Shown: positions 43,930-52,411 of the stretch, in pieces | Layout: every line of letters starts with the position of its first letter | Position numbering within the stretch: position 1 is the first letter of the stretch | Source: JABMOV01 sp964654545 | GTDB lineage: Bacteria; Fidelibacterota; Marinisomatia; Marinisomatales; JABMOV01 | Length of the DNA: 64,000 bases | Reading direction: 5' to 3' | Assembly (NCBI GenBank): GCA_964654545.1 | Contig: CAZZIU010000010.1 | Coordinates: 36,574-100,573 of the forward strand | Notes under the pieces: model-generated | Database searches by the model: none | What the model was told of the DNA's origin: nothing | Seen by the model: the letters and a program-made list of their open reading frames with translations, nothing else | Made by a program: the position numbers and the translations under genes

Positions 43930-45203
43930 CAGATTTCCAACTCCTTAAAAAGTTGAGCAGTTTGTCGTTTATAAATTCCGATACCGGATAAGGCTGTGCC
44001 CAAAACCGTTGAGAACAATCCTGGAATAAATCCTATATAGTAGGTCTGATCGGTAATGGTGGCTCGAAAAACCGTAGGCACCATCATGTTTACATTTTGC
44101 ATGAGTGAGCTGATATCCAATCCAACTACCTGAAGCCAGTAAGCACATCCCAAACCAATCGCTGTACCAATGACGGATCCAACCAAACCAATAAATACAG
44201 ATTCCCAAATCATGGATCGAAAAATATGTCCTTTATGTTCACCAATCGCAAGACGTATACCTACTTCACCGTAGCGGCGTAAACCTCCCAGCAGACCAGC
44301 ATTCCACAGTACAATCGACATGACGAAAACAAATAGGGATATAAGCACACTTGAGAAATAGGAAGCGAATTTGAGGTACTCACCAAGATTACTCAATTCC
44401 TGTAGCGTCCCCATTGTTGGTGAATATTCATCGTTCATATCCGTATAGCGAGCGTTGAATTGCTGTTCCAGCAAAAGGGCCTGTTCATGATGATAAACAG
44501 CTGGATTAAAATATCCCAGAATTTCACCCGCTGCATCATCCATATCCAGGGCTCGCTGGACATCATTCACATCCGCAATGACAGCACCACGATCCATAAC
44601 CAAAACACCAAAACGAACGGTTCCCACAACCACAAAATTGTACAACGTCATACTTCCATACATTGTTGAACTTAATAAAGTGGCATCGTCACCCATGTTT
44701 ACATTGAGTTTATATGCGAGATTGTCGCTGATAAGGATTTCACCAGCTTTTTCAGGCAAACGTCCGCGTACAATGGATTTTGCAATATTCAGCGTGCGAA
44801 TTTCCGTGCTGTTTGGGGATAATATATCTACGCCCATACCAATGACAGGTCCCTGAGAGCGAGTTTCTCCAAAATCATCAGGAATATCAAGCAATCCACC
44901 GAATTGTATACGTTTTACCCAGGTCATTTCAGGGTGTTCGGCCTTGAGTTTATCCATCAGGCTATTCACACCCACCAGCGCCATATCATTCGGGTTTTGA
45001 TCGCGATTTTCTGCATACGCTCGAGTCATTACCTTAACATGTCCCGTTGAGTATCGAGCATTGTAATCCAGTAGATCACCAAAAACACCGTTGAGATAAG
45101 CATGGAGAAATACCGTAATCCATACACCAATGGCCACTATTATAATGGGGAAAAGACTACGGTGACGGTCACGCAAAAGTCCCAGAATTAAAAATTTTAT
45201 CAT
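43929..45203 (-). CDS. FtsX-type ABC transporter permease (LolC/E-MacB class), second subunit
   Basis: The 424-residue protein has a first TM helix (SLFPIIIVAIGVWITVFLHAYLNG), a large periplasmic domain (about 45-270) and three C-terminal TM helices with the FtsX signature LGGLRRYGEVGIRLAIGEHKGHIFRSMIWESVFIGLVGSVIG. Mechanotransmission permeases of this class extract lipids or lipoproteins from the inner membrane. It overlaps the first permease by 4 nt and the LolA-like gene by 1 nt. Confidence 0.92.
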   Translation of the reverse strand: MIKFLILGLLRDRHRSLFPIIIVAIGVWITVFLHAYLNGVFGDLLDYNARYSTGHVKVMTRAYAENRDQNPNDMALVGVNSLMDKLKAEHPEMTWVKRIQFGGLLDIPDDFGETRSQGPVIGMGVDILSPNSTEIRTLNIAKSIVRGRLPEKAGEILISDNLAYKLNVNMGDDATLLSSTMYGSMTLYNFVVVGTVRFGVLVMDRGAVIADVNDVQRALDMDDAAGEILGYFNPAVYHHEQALLLEQQFNARYTDMNDEYSPTMGTLQELSNLGEYLKFASYFSSVLISLFVFVMSIVLWNAGLLGGLRRYGEVGIRLAIGEHKGHIFRSMIWESVFIGLVGSVIGTAIGLGCAYWLQVVGLDISSLMQNVNMMVPTVFRATITDQTYYIGFIPGLFSTVLGTALSGIGIYKRQTAQLFKELEI

Positions 45204-46372
45204 TGGATTTTCCCCCTGATGGCGTCTGTTGGATTCATTTTTGAAATGCGTCTGGCAGGGAGATAGCTGACAATGGTCGTGGTAATTAATACAACCAGCG
45301 TGGTTCCCACAATGAGAGCCAGGCTATATGTTGGATAGATGGTTTCAGCAATGGTCAATCCAAAATCGTCCGTCCCTTCAGGCATTTTCCATCCTTTGAC
45401 AGCCTGAAGAGCAAGCAGGGGTATACCATAAATGGCCCCAACGATAGCAGCCAAAACAGAGTGCATAGCGCCTTCGACTGTGAATAGAGTCACGACCTGT
45501 TTTTGGGTCATACCCAGGGCAATGTGGGTCCCAATTTCTTTTTGGCGGCGAAAAATAGAGAGTACCTGTGTGTCAAAAATGGCCAGCATTGCCAACGACA
45601 TGAGAACAACAAACATGATACTTCCACCAATGGATTTCATTTCGATCATTTCACGAATTTCGGTTAAGAGATAGTGGTGATCTTTAAAATCCCATCCTGG
45701 CAGGGTTCCCATGTACCCGGTGTCTTTGGATGTGGTAAGAATAGTGGCTTCCCCAATCATTTGTGTCATTTTCCGATGTTCCTCAATTGGGAGCCAAATG
45801 GTTCCCAAATCCAGTATGCCAACATTGGTTTTGAAGATGTGAATAATTTTTACCTCAGTTGCATCAAATGTTCCATTGACATCGCGCCATCGGACAGTAA
45901 GAAAATTGCCAACCTTCAGATTATTATTTTCTGCCATACTATCACCGATCATAGCAGGAATATCGTCACCGGAATTTTTAAGTTTTTCCGAGGGTAACTT
46001 CAACAGCCGTTGTTCCGGATCAATTCCTTTTAAAAGAACACTCTGTACGCGGCCTTCCGGGTAAATCGATGCCTGTGAAATAAGGATGGGTGTAAGCTCA
46101 CCTTTTCCAATGGATTGCTGAACGGCATCCGATAGTGGAGCATGACTGTCTTCGATAGTAAATGAATCGTATGGATCATAGTTTTCATGCCAATACTGTC
46201 CACCACCAATTTGCCAGTCAATCGTATCCCGTTGTGCTTGTTGGTTCCAGCCCTCCAGTATTCCTTTATTCCATATTATAACAACGAAGGCCATGGACAA
46301 TACAATGACATTCAGGAGAGTGCGTAAAGGTGCACCAGCCAGGTTTCGGTATGCTAATTTTATTGCCAACAT
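45200..46372 (-). CDS. FtsX-type ABC transporter permease (LolC/E-MacB class), first subunit
   Basis: The 390-residue protein has a TM helix near residues 17-34 (LRTLLNVIVLSMAFVVIIWN), a MacB-type periplasmic domain, and the FtsX core IFRRQKEIGTHIALGMTQKQVVTLFTVEGAMHSVLAAIVGAIYG. The C-terminus YLPARRISKMNPTDAIRG is the standard cytoplasmic end of LolCE/MacB permeases. It forms a heterodimer with its neighbour. The ATPase gene lies 9 nt upstream. Confidence 0.93.
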   Translation of the reverse strand: MLAIKLAYRNLAGAPLRTLLNVIVLSMAFVVIIWNKGILEGWNQQAQRDTIDWQIGGGQYWHENYDPYDSFTIEDSHAPLSDAVQQSIGKGELTPILISQASIYPEGRVQSVLLKGIDPEQRLLKLPSEKLKNSGDDIPAMIGDSMAENNNLKVGNFLTVRWRDVNGTFDATEVKIIHIFKTNVGILDLGTIWLPIEEHRKMTQMIGEATILTTSKDTGYMGTLPGWDFKDHHYLLTEIREMIEMKSIGGSIMFVVLMSLAMLAIFDTQVLSIFRRQKEIGTHIALGMTQKQVVTLFTVEGAMHSVLAAIVGAIYGIPLLALQAVKGWKMPEGTDDFGLTIAETIYPTYSLALIVGTTLVVLITTTIVSYLPARRISKMNPTDAIRGKIQ

Positions 46373-46381
46373 AAATGCCTC

Positions 46382-47083
46382 CTATTTGGATGCGATGGTT
46401 TCATCACCGGCTATTTTTCCATCTTCAAGATGAATTTTACGTCGGAGATATTGGATTACCTTTTCATCATGAGTGGCGAATAAGAAGGTGGTTTTTAAAT
46501 CCTGGCTTAATTTTTCCATCGTCTGCAGGATATGGTGGGAATTTTTGGCATCCAGATTTGCAGTCGGTTCATCTGCCAGCACTAATTTAGGGTTTTTTAC
46601 CATCGCTCTGGCAATGGCAACGCGCTGGCTCTCGCCACCGGAAAGCTGTGATGGTCTTGATTTTTCTTTATCAGAAAGCCCCAGCCAATCCAAAGATTGC
46701 AACACCAACTCTCGTCTTTCGGTTGCTGGAATTTTCTGTAGAAGGAGCGGCAGTTCCACATTTTCATAGACGTTGTAAACCGGCAACAGATTGTACGTTT
46801 GAAATATAAAGCCCAACTGTTCACTTCGTAAATCAGCGGCCTGGTGCGGTGTGAGCGTCTGAACAGACCGGTGGAGCACTGTAACCGATCCCTCCGACGG
46901 TACATCCAGTGAACCGATAATGTTTAACAGGGTGGTTTTTCCCGATCCGCTGGGACCAACAAACCCGGTGAATTCCCCTTCCGCAATCGTCAGGTTTATG
47001 TCTTTGAGGGCAGTAAACCAGCCTTTTCCTGTGGGGAAATTTTTTGTAAGGTTTTCAATGTGAATAAGCGCTGAGTTATTCAT
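46382..47083 (-). CDS. LolD/MacB-type ABC transporter ATPase
   Basis: The 233-residue protein has Walker A GPSGSGKTTLLN, the LolD-type Q-loop region LGFIFQTYNLLPVYNVYENVELPLLL, signature LSGGESQRVAIARAM, Walker B LVLADEPTANLDAKN and switch ATHDEKV. This subfamily powers LolCDE, MacAB and FtsEX-like mechanotransmission. Gene order (ATPase, two FtsX permeases, LolA-like) supports a lipid/lipoprotein trafficking role rather than drug efflux. Confidence 0.95.
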   Translation of the reverse strand: MNNSALIHIENLTKNFPTGKGWFTALKDINLTIAEGEFTGFVGPSGSGKTTLLNIIGSLDVPSEGSVTVLHRSVQTLTPHQAADLRSEQLGFIFQTYNLLPVYNVYENVELPLLLQKIPATERRELVLQSLDWLGLSDKEKSRPSQLSGGESQRVAIARAMVKNPKLVLADEPTANLDAKNSHHILQTMEKLSQDLKTTFLFATHDEKVIQYLRRKIHLEDGKIAGDETIASK

Positions 47084-47093
47084 GGTTCATTCC

Positions 47094-48173
47094 TTAATAA
47101 TTGAATCTGATCATGCATCGAACACCGTTACTTTTTTGGTAAATCCCATCTCCAAATATTCCAGTGTCAATGGTCATCTCCGATTGATTGAACAAGCTGA
47201 CAAATATCATGACATTATCTGTGGTATGCTGCCAGTTGACATACGTGATTTGAGAATTATTCTCTGGTAAAAAAATCTGATAAAGAGAAACTGTATTCAG
47301 CCAATTCAGAGGGTAATTAAGCATGAAAATATATGATTCTGATTTGCTTGATGAATGAATCCAGTGGTTTTGCACCAGTGAATTTTCAATAGCCAGATAT
47401 AGGCCATTCCCAAGTCCAAAGGTGTAATCAAGTCCGATGGTGGTGTTTTGTGTTTTTTTAATGAGCGTGTGTGTGAATCTTGAGATTGAGGACTCAAACC
47501 AAAGACCCGCGCCACACTCCATGTACCCATCATACCCCATGCGTGACTCATAGGATTTTTCGGTGCTCCCTGTATTTTGTAGTTGCCGCCGATGGGTTGT
47601 AATCCCCAATTCAACAGGTCCTACAGGTTGAGAAATTCGTCCCCCAACCTCTGGAACATAAGGATTCGATTGAAAAATATTAACCCCCGTAAAATCATCA
47701 TTCCCCAACAAAGACCACATTGTAATGACGGTATTACCGTTCGAGGCATAACGGCCCTTAAGCGCCCAAACACCGGATGTGAGGTTGGTTGGGTCCATGG
47801 GACTTAGTGAATCAAACCATTGCAATGGTCTAAAAAGTTTAGCAGGACCAAAATTTATTTTTTGTAAGCCCAATTTCCATTCCCAATGCGTTGTCGTATA
47901 TCGTAACCAGAATCGATAATGGGAAATCCAATCGGAATTTGATTCGGCATTTGTGGCTGACACAATAGGAGCCATGTTGAAGTTGAATGGTCCAAAAATG
48001 GTGTTCAGTTCAGGTATAGCGCGTAAAACGTTGATTGTCTCACTATTTGACATATATAATTGCGCTGTAGCTTCACCGGAGAAAGCGATTTGACCGAATG
48101 ATGTGTTTGCACACAGCATTATAAGCAGCGCTGCACCATGGAATAATCCCAACTGTTTAACATTTTGTTGCAT
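47094..48173 (-). CDS. Predicted outer-membrane beta-barrel protein in the Lol-like operon
   Basis: The 359-residue protein has a signal peptide (GAALLIMLCANTSFG) and a chain of amphipathic aromatic strands (HYRFWLRYTTTHWEWKLGLQKINFG, NTTIGLDYTFGLGNGLYLAI, SNGVRCMIRFNY at the end). It resembles porin-like or phosphate-selective-porin-like barrels, but no family is certain. Its ATG overlaps the TetR stop (TAATG), and it precedes the ATPase gene by 10 nt. It may be the outer-membrane partner or receptor of the system. Confidence 0.72.
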   Translation of the reverse strand: MQQNVKQLGLFHGAALLIMLCANTSFGQIAFSGEATAQLYMSNSETINVLRAIPELNTIFGPFNFNMAPIVSATNAESNSDWISHYRFWLRYTTTHWEWKLGLQKINFGPAKLFRPLQWFDSLSPMDPTNLTSGVWALKGRYASNGNTVITMWSLLGNDDFTGVNIFQSNPYVPEVGGRISQPVGPVELGITTHRRQLQNTGSTEKSYESRMGYDGYMECGAGLWFESSISRFTHTLIKKTQNTTIGLDYTFGLGNGLYLAIENSLVQNHWIHSSSKSESYIFMLNYPLNWLNTVSLYQIFLPENNSQITYVNWQHTTDNVMIFVSLFNQSEMTIDTGIFGDGIYQKSNGVRCMIRFNY

Positions 48174-48766
48174 TACTCTTTACGCGGTTCACGCTCCATG
48201 ATGCCATAAAAGAAAAATGAAATTAAATCTCGAGTGAGAGAATACATGTCCTTGTAAGAGTCTAAAAGTTTGGGGTCTCGTGCAATCTCATTCAATTTGT
48301 TGAGGAAATAGGAAATAAAATTGATGCTAACTGATTTACGAATTTCCCCATACTTCTGGGCGTCTTCGAGGAGCGTAAGAAACTCTAATTGAATTGTTCT
48401 ACTCCAATTGGAGATAAGCTGTTGCAATTTTGGGGAATAAGAAACCCAGTCTATATAAAACTCAGTACTGAATTTTTTACTGTATTCGAGCTTAAACAGG
48501 ATAAATTTCTCTATCCTTTCGGTAAAGGAAATATTTTGCGCCATAATTGATCGGTATTTATTTGTGCCGTCTTCAAGGAGATCATTTACCAAATACAGCG
48601 CCAGAGCTTCTTTATTCGAGAAATATTTGTAAAAGGTAACCTTGCTAACACCTGAGGTTTTACAAATTTCTTCAACACTTACCCTGCGTATACCATATTT
48701 AAAGAATAAGTCTCTTGCCGTTTCCACGAGCTTTTTGTATTTCGGGGTGCTAGTTTTGTTTTTCAT
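48173..48766 (-). CDS. TetR/AcrR-family transcriptional regulator
   Basis: The 197-residue protein has an N-terminal TetR helix-turn-helix: ARDLFFKYGIRRVSVEEICKTSGVSKVTFYKYFSNKEALALYL (residues about 14-56). The C-terminal ligand domain is helical and unassigned. It is the first gene of the operon with the barrel, ABC transporter and LolA-like genes and very likely represses it in response to an envelope or lipid signal. A palindrome 14 nt upstream of its start could be its operator. Confidence 0.93.
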   Translation of the reverse strand: MKNKTSTPKYKKLVETARDLFFKYGIRRVSVEEICKTSGVSKVTFYKYFSNKEALALYLVNDLLEDGTNKYRSIMAQNISFTERIEKFILFKLEYSKKFSTEFYIDWVSYSPKLQQLISNWSRTIQLEFLTLLEDAQKYGEIRKSVSINFISYFLNKLNEIARDPKLLDSYKDMYSLTRDLISFFFYGIMEREPRKE

Positions 48767-48775
48767 TTGAGGTTT

Positions 48776-48805
48776 ACGATAATAATATTATTTAACAATA
48801 ATCGT
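48776..48805. promoter_or_regulatory. Candidate TetR operator upstream of the Lol-like operon
   Basis: A perfect 12-bp palindrome AATAATATTATT (48781-48792) lies inside a wider imperfect repeat with arms ACGAT (48776-48780) and ATCGT (48801-48805). GTTTAC occurs twice (48772-48777, 48804-48809). The place, just before the TetR start at 48766, is usual for autoregulation. AT-richness makes chance symmetry possible. Confidence 0.35.
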
Positions 48806-48917
48806 TTACTAATATTACATAACGTTAACTTTTGGATCAAGATGAATGACTATATTTTATTTTGTGTAACACAAAAGCAATTACTGCATCAAACTACAAA
48901 TAAGAAGGACATTTCTT

Positions 48918-49307
48918 GTGGATATGAAAATATATTTTCCCGGCGGTAAAAAGGTATACGCCGACTATGGAGAACATACTATCCAAACGGATCAACCGGT
49001 TCGTGATGGGGGAGAAAACACGGCTCCGGCTCCGTTTGATTTATTTCTGGCATCCATGGGTACCTGTGCTGGAATATATGTCTTAGGTTTTTGCCAGCAA
49101 CGGGATATACCTACGGAAGGCCTATCATTAACGCAGACTTTGGATTATAATCGGGAAACAAAACTAATCGAGCAGGTGAATCTGGATATTACCCTTCCAA
49201 AGGATTTTCCTGATAAATACAAAAGCGCAATACTCAACGTGGCAAATTTGTGTACTGTAAAACGCCACTTATTGCAACCCCCTTCAATTAAAATAACCAC
49301 GAAATAA
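48918..49307 (+). CDS. OsmC/YhfA-family protein
   Basis: The GTG start (48918) is favoured because AAGGA lies 8 nt before it; the ATG two codons on is too far away. The 129-residue protein has APFDLFLASMGTCAGIYVLGFCQQRDIP, with the reactive Cys of the OsmC fold, and the second Cys in VANLCTVKRHL. The family reduces organic hydroperoxides or binds small electrophiles. The gene is divergent from the TetR operon. Confidence 0.9.
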   Translation: MDMKIYFPGGKKVYADYGEHTIQTDQPVRDGGENTAPAPFDLFLASMGTCAGIYVLGFCQQRDIPTEGLSLTQTLDYNRETKLIEQVNLDITLPKDFPDKYKSAILNVANLCTVKRHLLQPPSIKITTK

Positions 49308-49333
49308 TCGATACATAAGTTACTCTCCATTCC

Positions 49334-49362
49334 GACCGGTGCTTAAACGGGTCAGGATTTTT
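49334..49362 (+). terminator. Weak intrinsic terminator after the OsmC gene
   Basis: GACC (49334-49337) pairs with GGTC (49350-49353), extended by an imperfect G-C pair inside, and AGGATTTTTTC follows. The stem is short, but the T-tract and place 27 nt after the stop fit termination. Confidence 0.4.
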
Positions 49363-49412
49363 TCTTTGTTCATCAATCCAGGGCGTTATCATTTATTGCC
49401 ATTTAGCGGAGC

Positions 49413-49433
49413 GAATGATAATATCAGTCATTC
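49413..49433. promoter_or_regulatory. Inverted repeat upstream of the phosphorelay operon
   Basis: GAATGA (49413-49418) and TCATTC (49428-49433) form perfect 6-bp arms with a 9-nt spacer, 44 nt before the Hpt gene start. It may be an operator or a leader hairpin; no regulator is known. Confidence 0.3.
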
Positions 49434-49476
49434 AGATCATGTTTTTGCGTAAACACACAGATGATGGGACTGCCTG

Positions 49477-49821
49477 ATGACCCTTGATAAAGCCCGTTTA
49501 AATCAACTGAAAGGTATAGGAGGATCGTCCTTGCTGGTACAGATGTGTGACTTATTCTTGGAACACACACCCAATCGAGTTCAAGCGGTTGCATACGGTT
49601 GGCAGAACAAAGACTATGCTAAAATTGAGAAAAATGCTCACAGTATTAAATCCAGTGCAGGGAATCTGGGTGCATTGGAATTCATGGAACTATGCCAGCG
49701 AATTGAATCAGCCGGTAATCAATCAAATGATAAGGAATTATCGATTCTATTAAGCGGCTTCGAAGCGCATGCTCAGCGGGTAATAAATGAAGTTCGATAT
49801 GTAAGAGAAAATGAAGAATAA
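49477..49821 (+). CDS. Stand-alone Hpt (histidine phosphotransfer) protein
   Basis: The 114-residue protein is one Hpt domain. The phospho-accepting His55 lies in KNAHSIKSSAGNLGA, which matches the H-x-x-K-G/S-x-x-x-x-x-G consensus. It is all-helical and relays phosphoryl groups between receivers. It overlaps the downstream response regulator by 11 nt and belongs to a four-gene unit with the hybrid kinase and diguanylate cyclase. Confidence 0.92.
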   Translation: MTLDKARLNQLKGIGGSSLLVQMCDLFLEHTPNRVQAVAYGWQNKDYAKIEKNAHSIKSSAGNLGALEFMELCQRIESAGNQSNDKELSILLSGFEAHAQRVINEVRYVRENEE

Positions 49822-50176
49822 AATAGCTATTGTTGAGGATAATCCTGATAATTTATTGTTGGTACAAGCGCTTTTAGGGAACACCTACGAAACGGTGGCT
49901 TATCAGGACAGTTTTGAAGCATTGAATAATATAAAAGATGACATGCCCGACATAATTTTAATGGATATCTCCATGCCAGTGTTAGATGGTGTGGAATTGA
50001 TGCAAAAACTCCGTGAAGATTCGTCCACCAAAGATATCCCTATCATCGCTCTCACGGCACATGCATTGGATGGTGATAGGGAAAAGTTCCTTTCTCTTGG
50101 GTTTAATGATTATTTAACAAAACCAATCTTTGATGAAAATCTGTTGTTAAGTGCAATTTCAAATAATTTATCCTAA
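49811..50176 (+). CDS. Single-domain response regulator (CheY-like)
   Basis: The 121-residue protein is a bare receiver: acidic pair in IVEDNPDN, phosphoacceptor Asp52 in IILMDISMPVLDG, Thr in IIALTAHA and Lys in YLTKPI. All five catalytic residues are intact. Without an output domain it works as a phosphate shuttle or binds a target protein. Position between the Hpt gene and the hybrid kinase gene suggests a relay intermediate. Confidence 0.93.
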   Translation: MKNKIAIVEDNPDNLLLVQALLGNTYETVAYQDSFEALNNIKDDMPDIILMDISMPVLDGVELMQKLREDSSTKDIPIIALTAHALDGDREKFLSLGFNDYLTKPIFDENLLLSAISNNLS

Positions 50177-50179
50177 ACA

Positions 50180-52411
50180 ATGAACATTGATGTAACCATT
50201 GAAGCAATCAGAGCATTTCTTCTGGCTGCCATTTTCGCCTATCTGTTATACTCCGGAAACAAAAGTGGTATATACAGTCACAAGGGTTGGCGCTCTTTGG
50301 TGAGTGGATTTGCTTTTATTTTTATCGGCTCCATTCTGGACGTCACTGATAATTTTCCCACATTAAACCGTTTTGTGGTGATAGGAGACACCCCCTACCA
50401 GGCACTGTTGGAGAAATTGGTGTTCTCTCTGGGCGGTTTTATGCTACTGTATTATGGTTTCCGGGAGTGGTTGCCGTATGTAACGCGGTACCAGGACATT
50501 GAAGCGGAAAAACGCTACCGCAGGATCATTGAGAAATCAAGTGACATTGTCTTTACAGCTGATACAAATGGGTATTTTACCTATGTAAATCCGGCCGCTG
50601 AGCAACTTACCGGATTCACTCGAGATGAACTAACAAAAATGCGATTTACAGACCTGGTACATCCAGATTACAAAGACGTTGTTGCATCGTTCTATGAAAA
50701 TCAATTTAGGAAAAGGACGTCAGAAACCCTTTACGCCTTCCCCATGAAGACAAAAAAGGATACGGTAAAATGGGTTGAGCAGGTTGTGACACCTGAAAAC
50801 AGGGACAATGAAATCGTCGGATTTCAGAGTATCGTCAGAGATATAACAGAGCGAAAAAGGGTAGAGACAGCATTGGTACAGGCCAAACTGGAAGCAGAAG
50901 CTTCCAGCGCCTCAAAAAGTGCATTTTTAGCCAATATGAGTCATGAATTGCGTACCCCCCTGAATTCAGTAATTGGATTTTCAAACCTGCTGCTAAAAAA
51001 CGAAGCACGCGCACTAACGAAATCGGAGATAACTTTTCTTGAAAGAATCAATGAAAACGGCAACCATCTTTTAGACATTATTAATACCATTCTTGATTTG
51101 TCGAAAGTTGAAGCCGGTAAAATGGAATTGGATCTGGCACCGGTGAACATCACTAAGCTCATTAAAGATGTTGTTGCTGAAACTGAGGCGCAGATGAATA
51201 ACAAACCGGTTGAGCTCAAAACCAACTATCCATCTGAAGATATGTGGATAAATTCCGACGAGGTGAAGCTAAAACAGATATTACTTAATATAGTAGGTAA
51301 TGGAATCAAATTTACGGATACAGGCCAAGTAAAAATTTCTTTGGAACCTTACCCAAAATCAAAAGCGCCACACAAAATTTATATTGAAGATACGGGCATC
51401 GGAATTCCCGAAGACAAAATTGAAAATATCTTTAGCAGTTTTAAGCAAGCCGACACAAGCACAAGTCGAAAATATGGTGGTATCGGATTGGGTTTAACCA
51501 TCAGTAAACAATTCGCCACCTTGCTTGGTTTTTCTCTATCGGTGGATAGTAAAATTGGCAAAGGATCCAAATTCATACTGGAATTTCCAGATGAAGAAGT
51601 GGTAAACAAGCCGACACGTGAAGCACTTCACGTTCAAAAGAATATCGTTGAGCACATCAAAAACACAAAAGGAAAGAAAATATTGGTGGTAGACGAGGAC
51701 AATGATTCGGTCACATTACTTGCAAAGGTTATTGCAGAATTGGGGGCTGAGACAATCGTTGCTCGTAACGGAGCTGAAGCACTTGAGAAAGCGATAAAAG
51801 AGAAGCCAAATATGATTTCTCTGGCTTTAGAACTACCCGACCAACCGGGTTGGGAAATACTGAAGTCACTTAAAAAAAATACCAAAACCAAAAACATCCC
51901 TGTTATTATAGTTAGTATAATTGCAAATGAGAAAAAAGGCTCAATTTTGGGCGCAGTGGATTATATTCAAAAACCGATCAATAAACATGCTCTGCAAGGA
52001 GCGATAAAAAGAAATATTGATCGGCCGACTACTTCCGTACTCATTGTGGAAGATGATCAGGCCGCCCTGGATCAAATAGCCTACAGCATCAAACCCTTTG
52101 GAGTAGAAATAGTTGAATCGCTGGATGGGACACATGCGAAAGATTTCATAGATCAGGGGGGCTTACCTGATATTATTATATTGGATTTATTATTACCACA
52201 AATGAATGGAATATCGTTTTTCAAACAAATCCGTCAGAGCGATAAGTTAAAGCAAGTACCTGTCATCATTGTGACCGCCAAAGAAATCGACGAGGAAGAA
52301 GAAAACTATTTTAAGGATGAAGCGCGAACGGTTGTGCAGAAGGGGCCTGAACTGATAGCTGATCTGAGAAATACGTTTAAACCGTTGATAGAAAATGGAG
52401 AATTTATATGA
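50180..52411 (+). CDS. Membrane hybrid histidine kinase, PAS-HisKA-HATPase-REC(degenerate)-REC
   Basis: The 743-residue protein starts with three TM helices (about 7-25, 39-57, 78-96), then PAS/PAC (about 108-228), HisKA with His255 in FLANMSHELRTPLNS, and HATPase_c with N-box (IVGNGIKFTD), DTGIGIP and GGIGLGLTI. Two receivers follow. The first (about 498-610) reads SLALELP, so Ala549 stands where the phosphoacceptor Asp should be. The second (about 618-735) keeps Asp669 in IIILDLLLP, Thr699 and Lys721. The kinase should phosphorylate the second receiver, then the Hpt proteins. Confidence 0.93.
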   Translation: MNIDVTIEAIRAFLLAAIFAYLLYSGNKSGIYSHKGWRSLVSGFAFIFIGSILDVTDNFPTLNRFVVIGDTPYQALLEKLVFSLGGFMLLYYGFREWLPYVTRYQDIEAEKRYRRIIEKSSDIVFTADTNGYFTYVNPAAEQLTGFTRDELTKMRFTDLVHPDYKDVVASFYENQFRKRTSETLYAFPMKTKKDTVKWVEQVVTPENRDNEIVGFQSIVRDITERKRVETALVQAKLEAEASSASKSAFLANMSHELRTPLNSVIGFSNLLLKNEARALTKSEITFLERINENGNHLLDIINTILDLSKVEAGKMELDLAPVNITKLIKDVVAETEAQMNNKPVELKTNYPSEDMWINSDEVKLKQILLNIVGNGIKFTDTGQVKISLEPYPKSKAPHKIYIEDTGIGIPEDKIENIFSSFKQADTSTSRKYGGIGLGLTISKQFATLLGFSLSVDSKIGKGSKFILEFPDEEVVNKPTREALHVQKNIVEHIKNTKGKKILVVDEDNDSVTLLAKVIAELGAETIVARNGAEALEKAIKEKPNMISLALELPDQPGWEILKSLKKNTKTKNIPVIIVSIIANEKKGSILGAVDYIQKPINKHALQGAIKRNIDRPTTSVLIVEDDQAALDQIAYSIKPFGVEIVESLDGTHAKDFIDQGGLPDIIILDLLLPQMNGISFFKQIRQSDKLKQVPVIIVTAKEIDEEEENYFKDEARTVVQKGPELIADLRNTFKPLIENGEFI

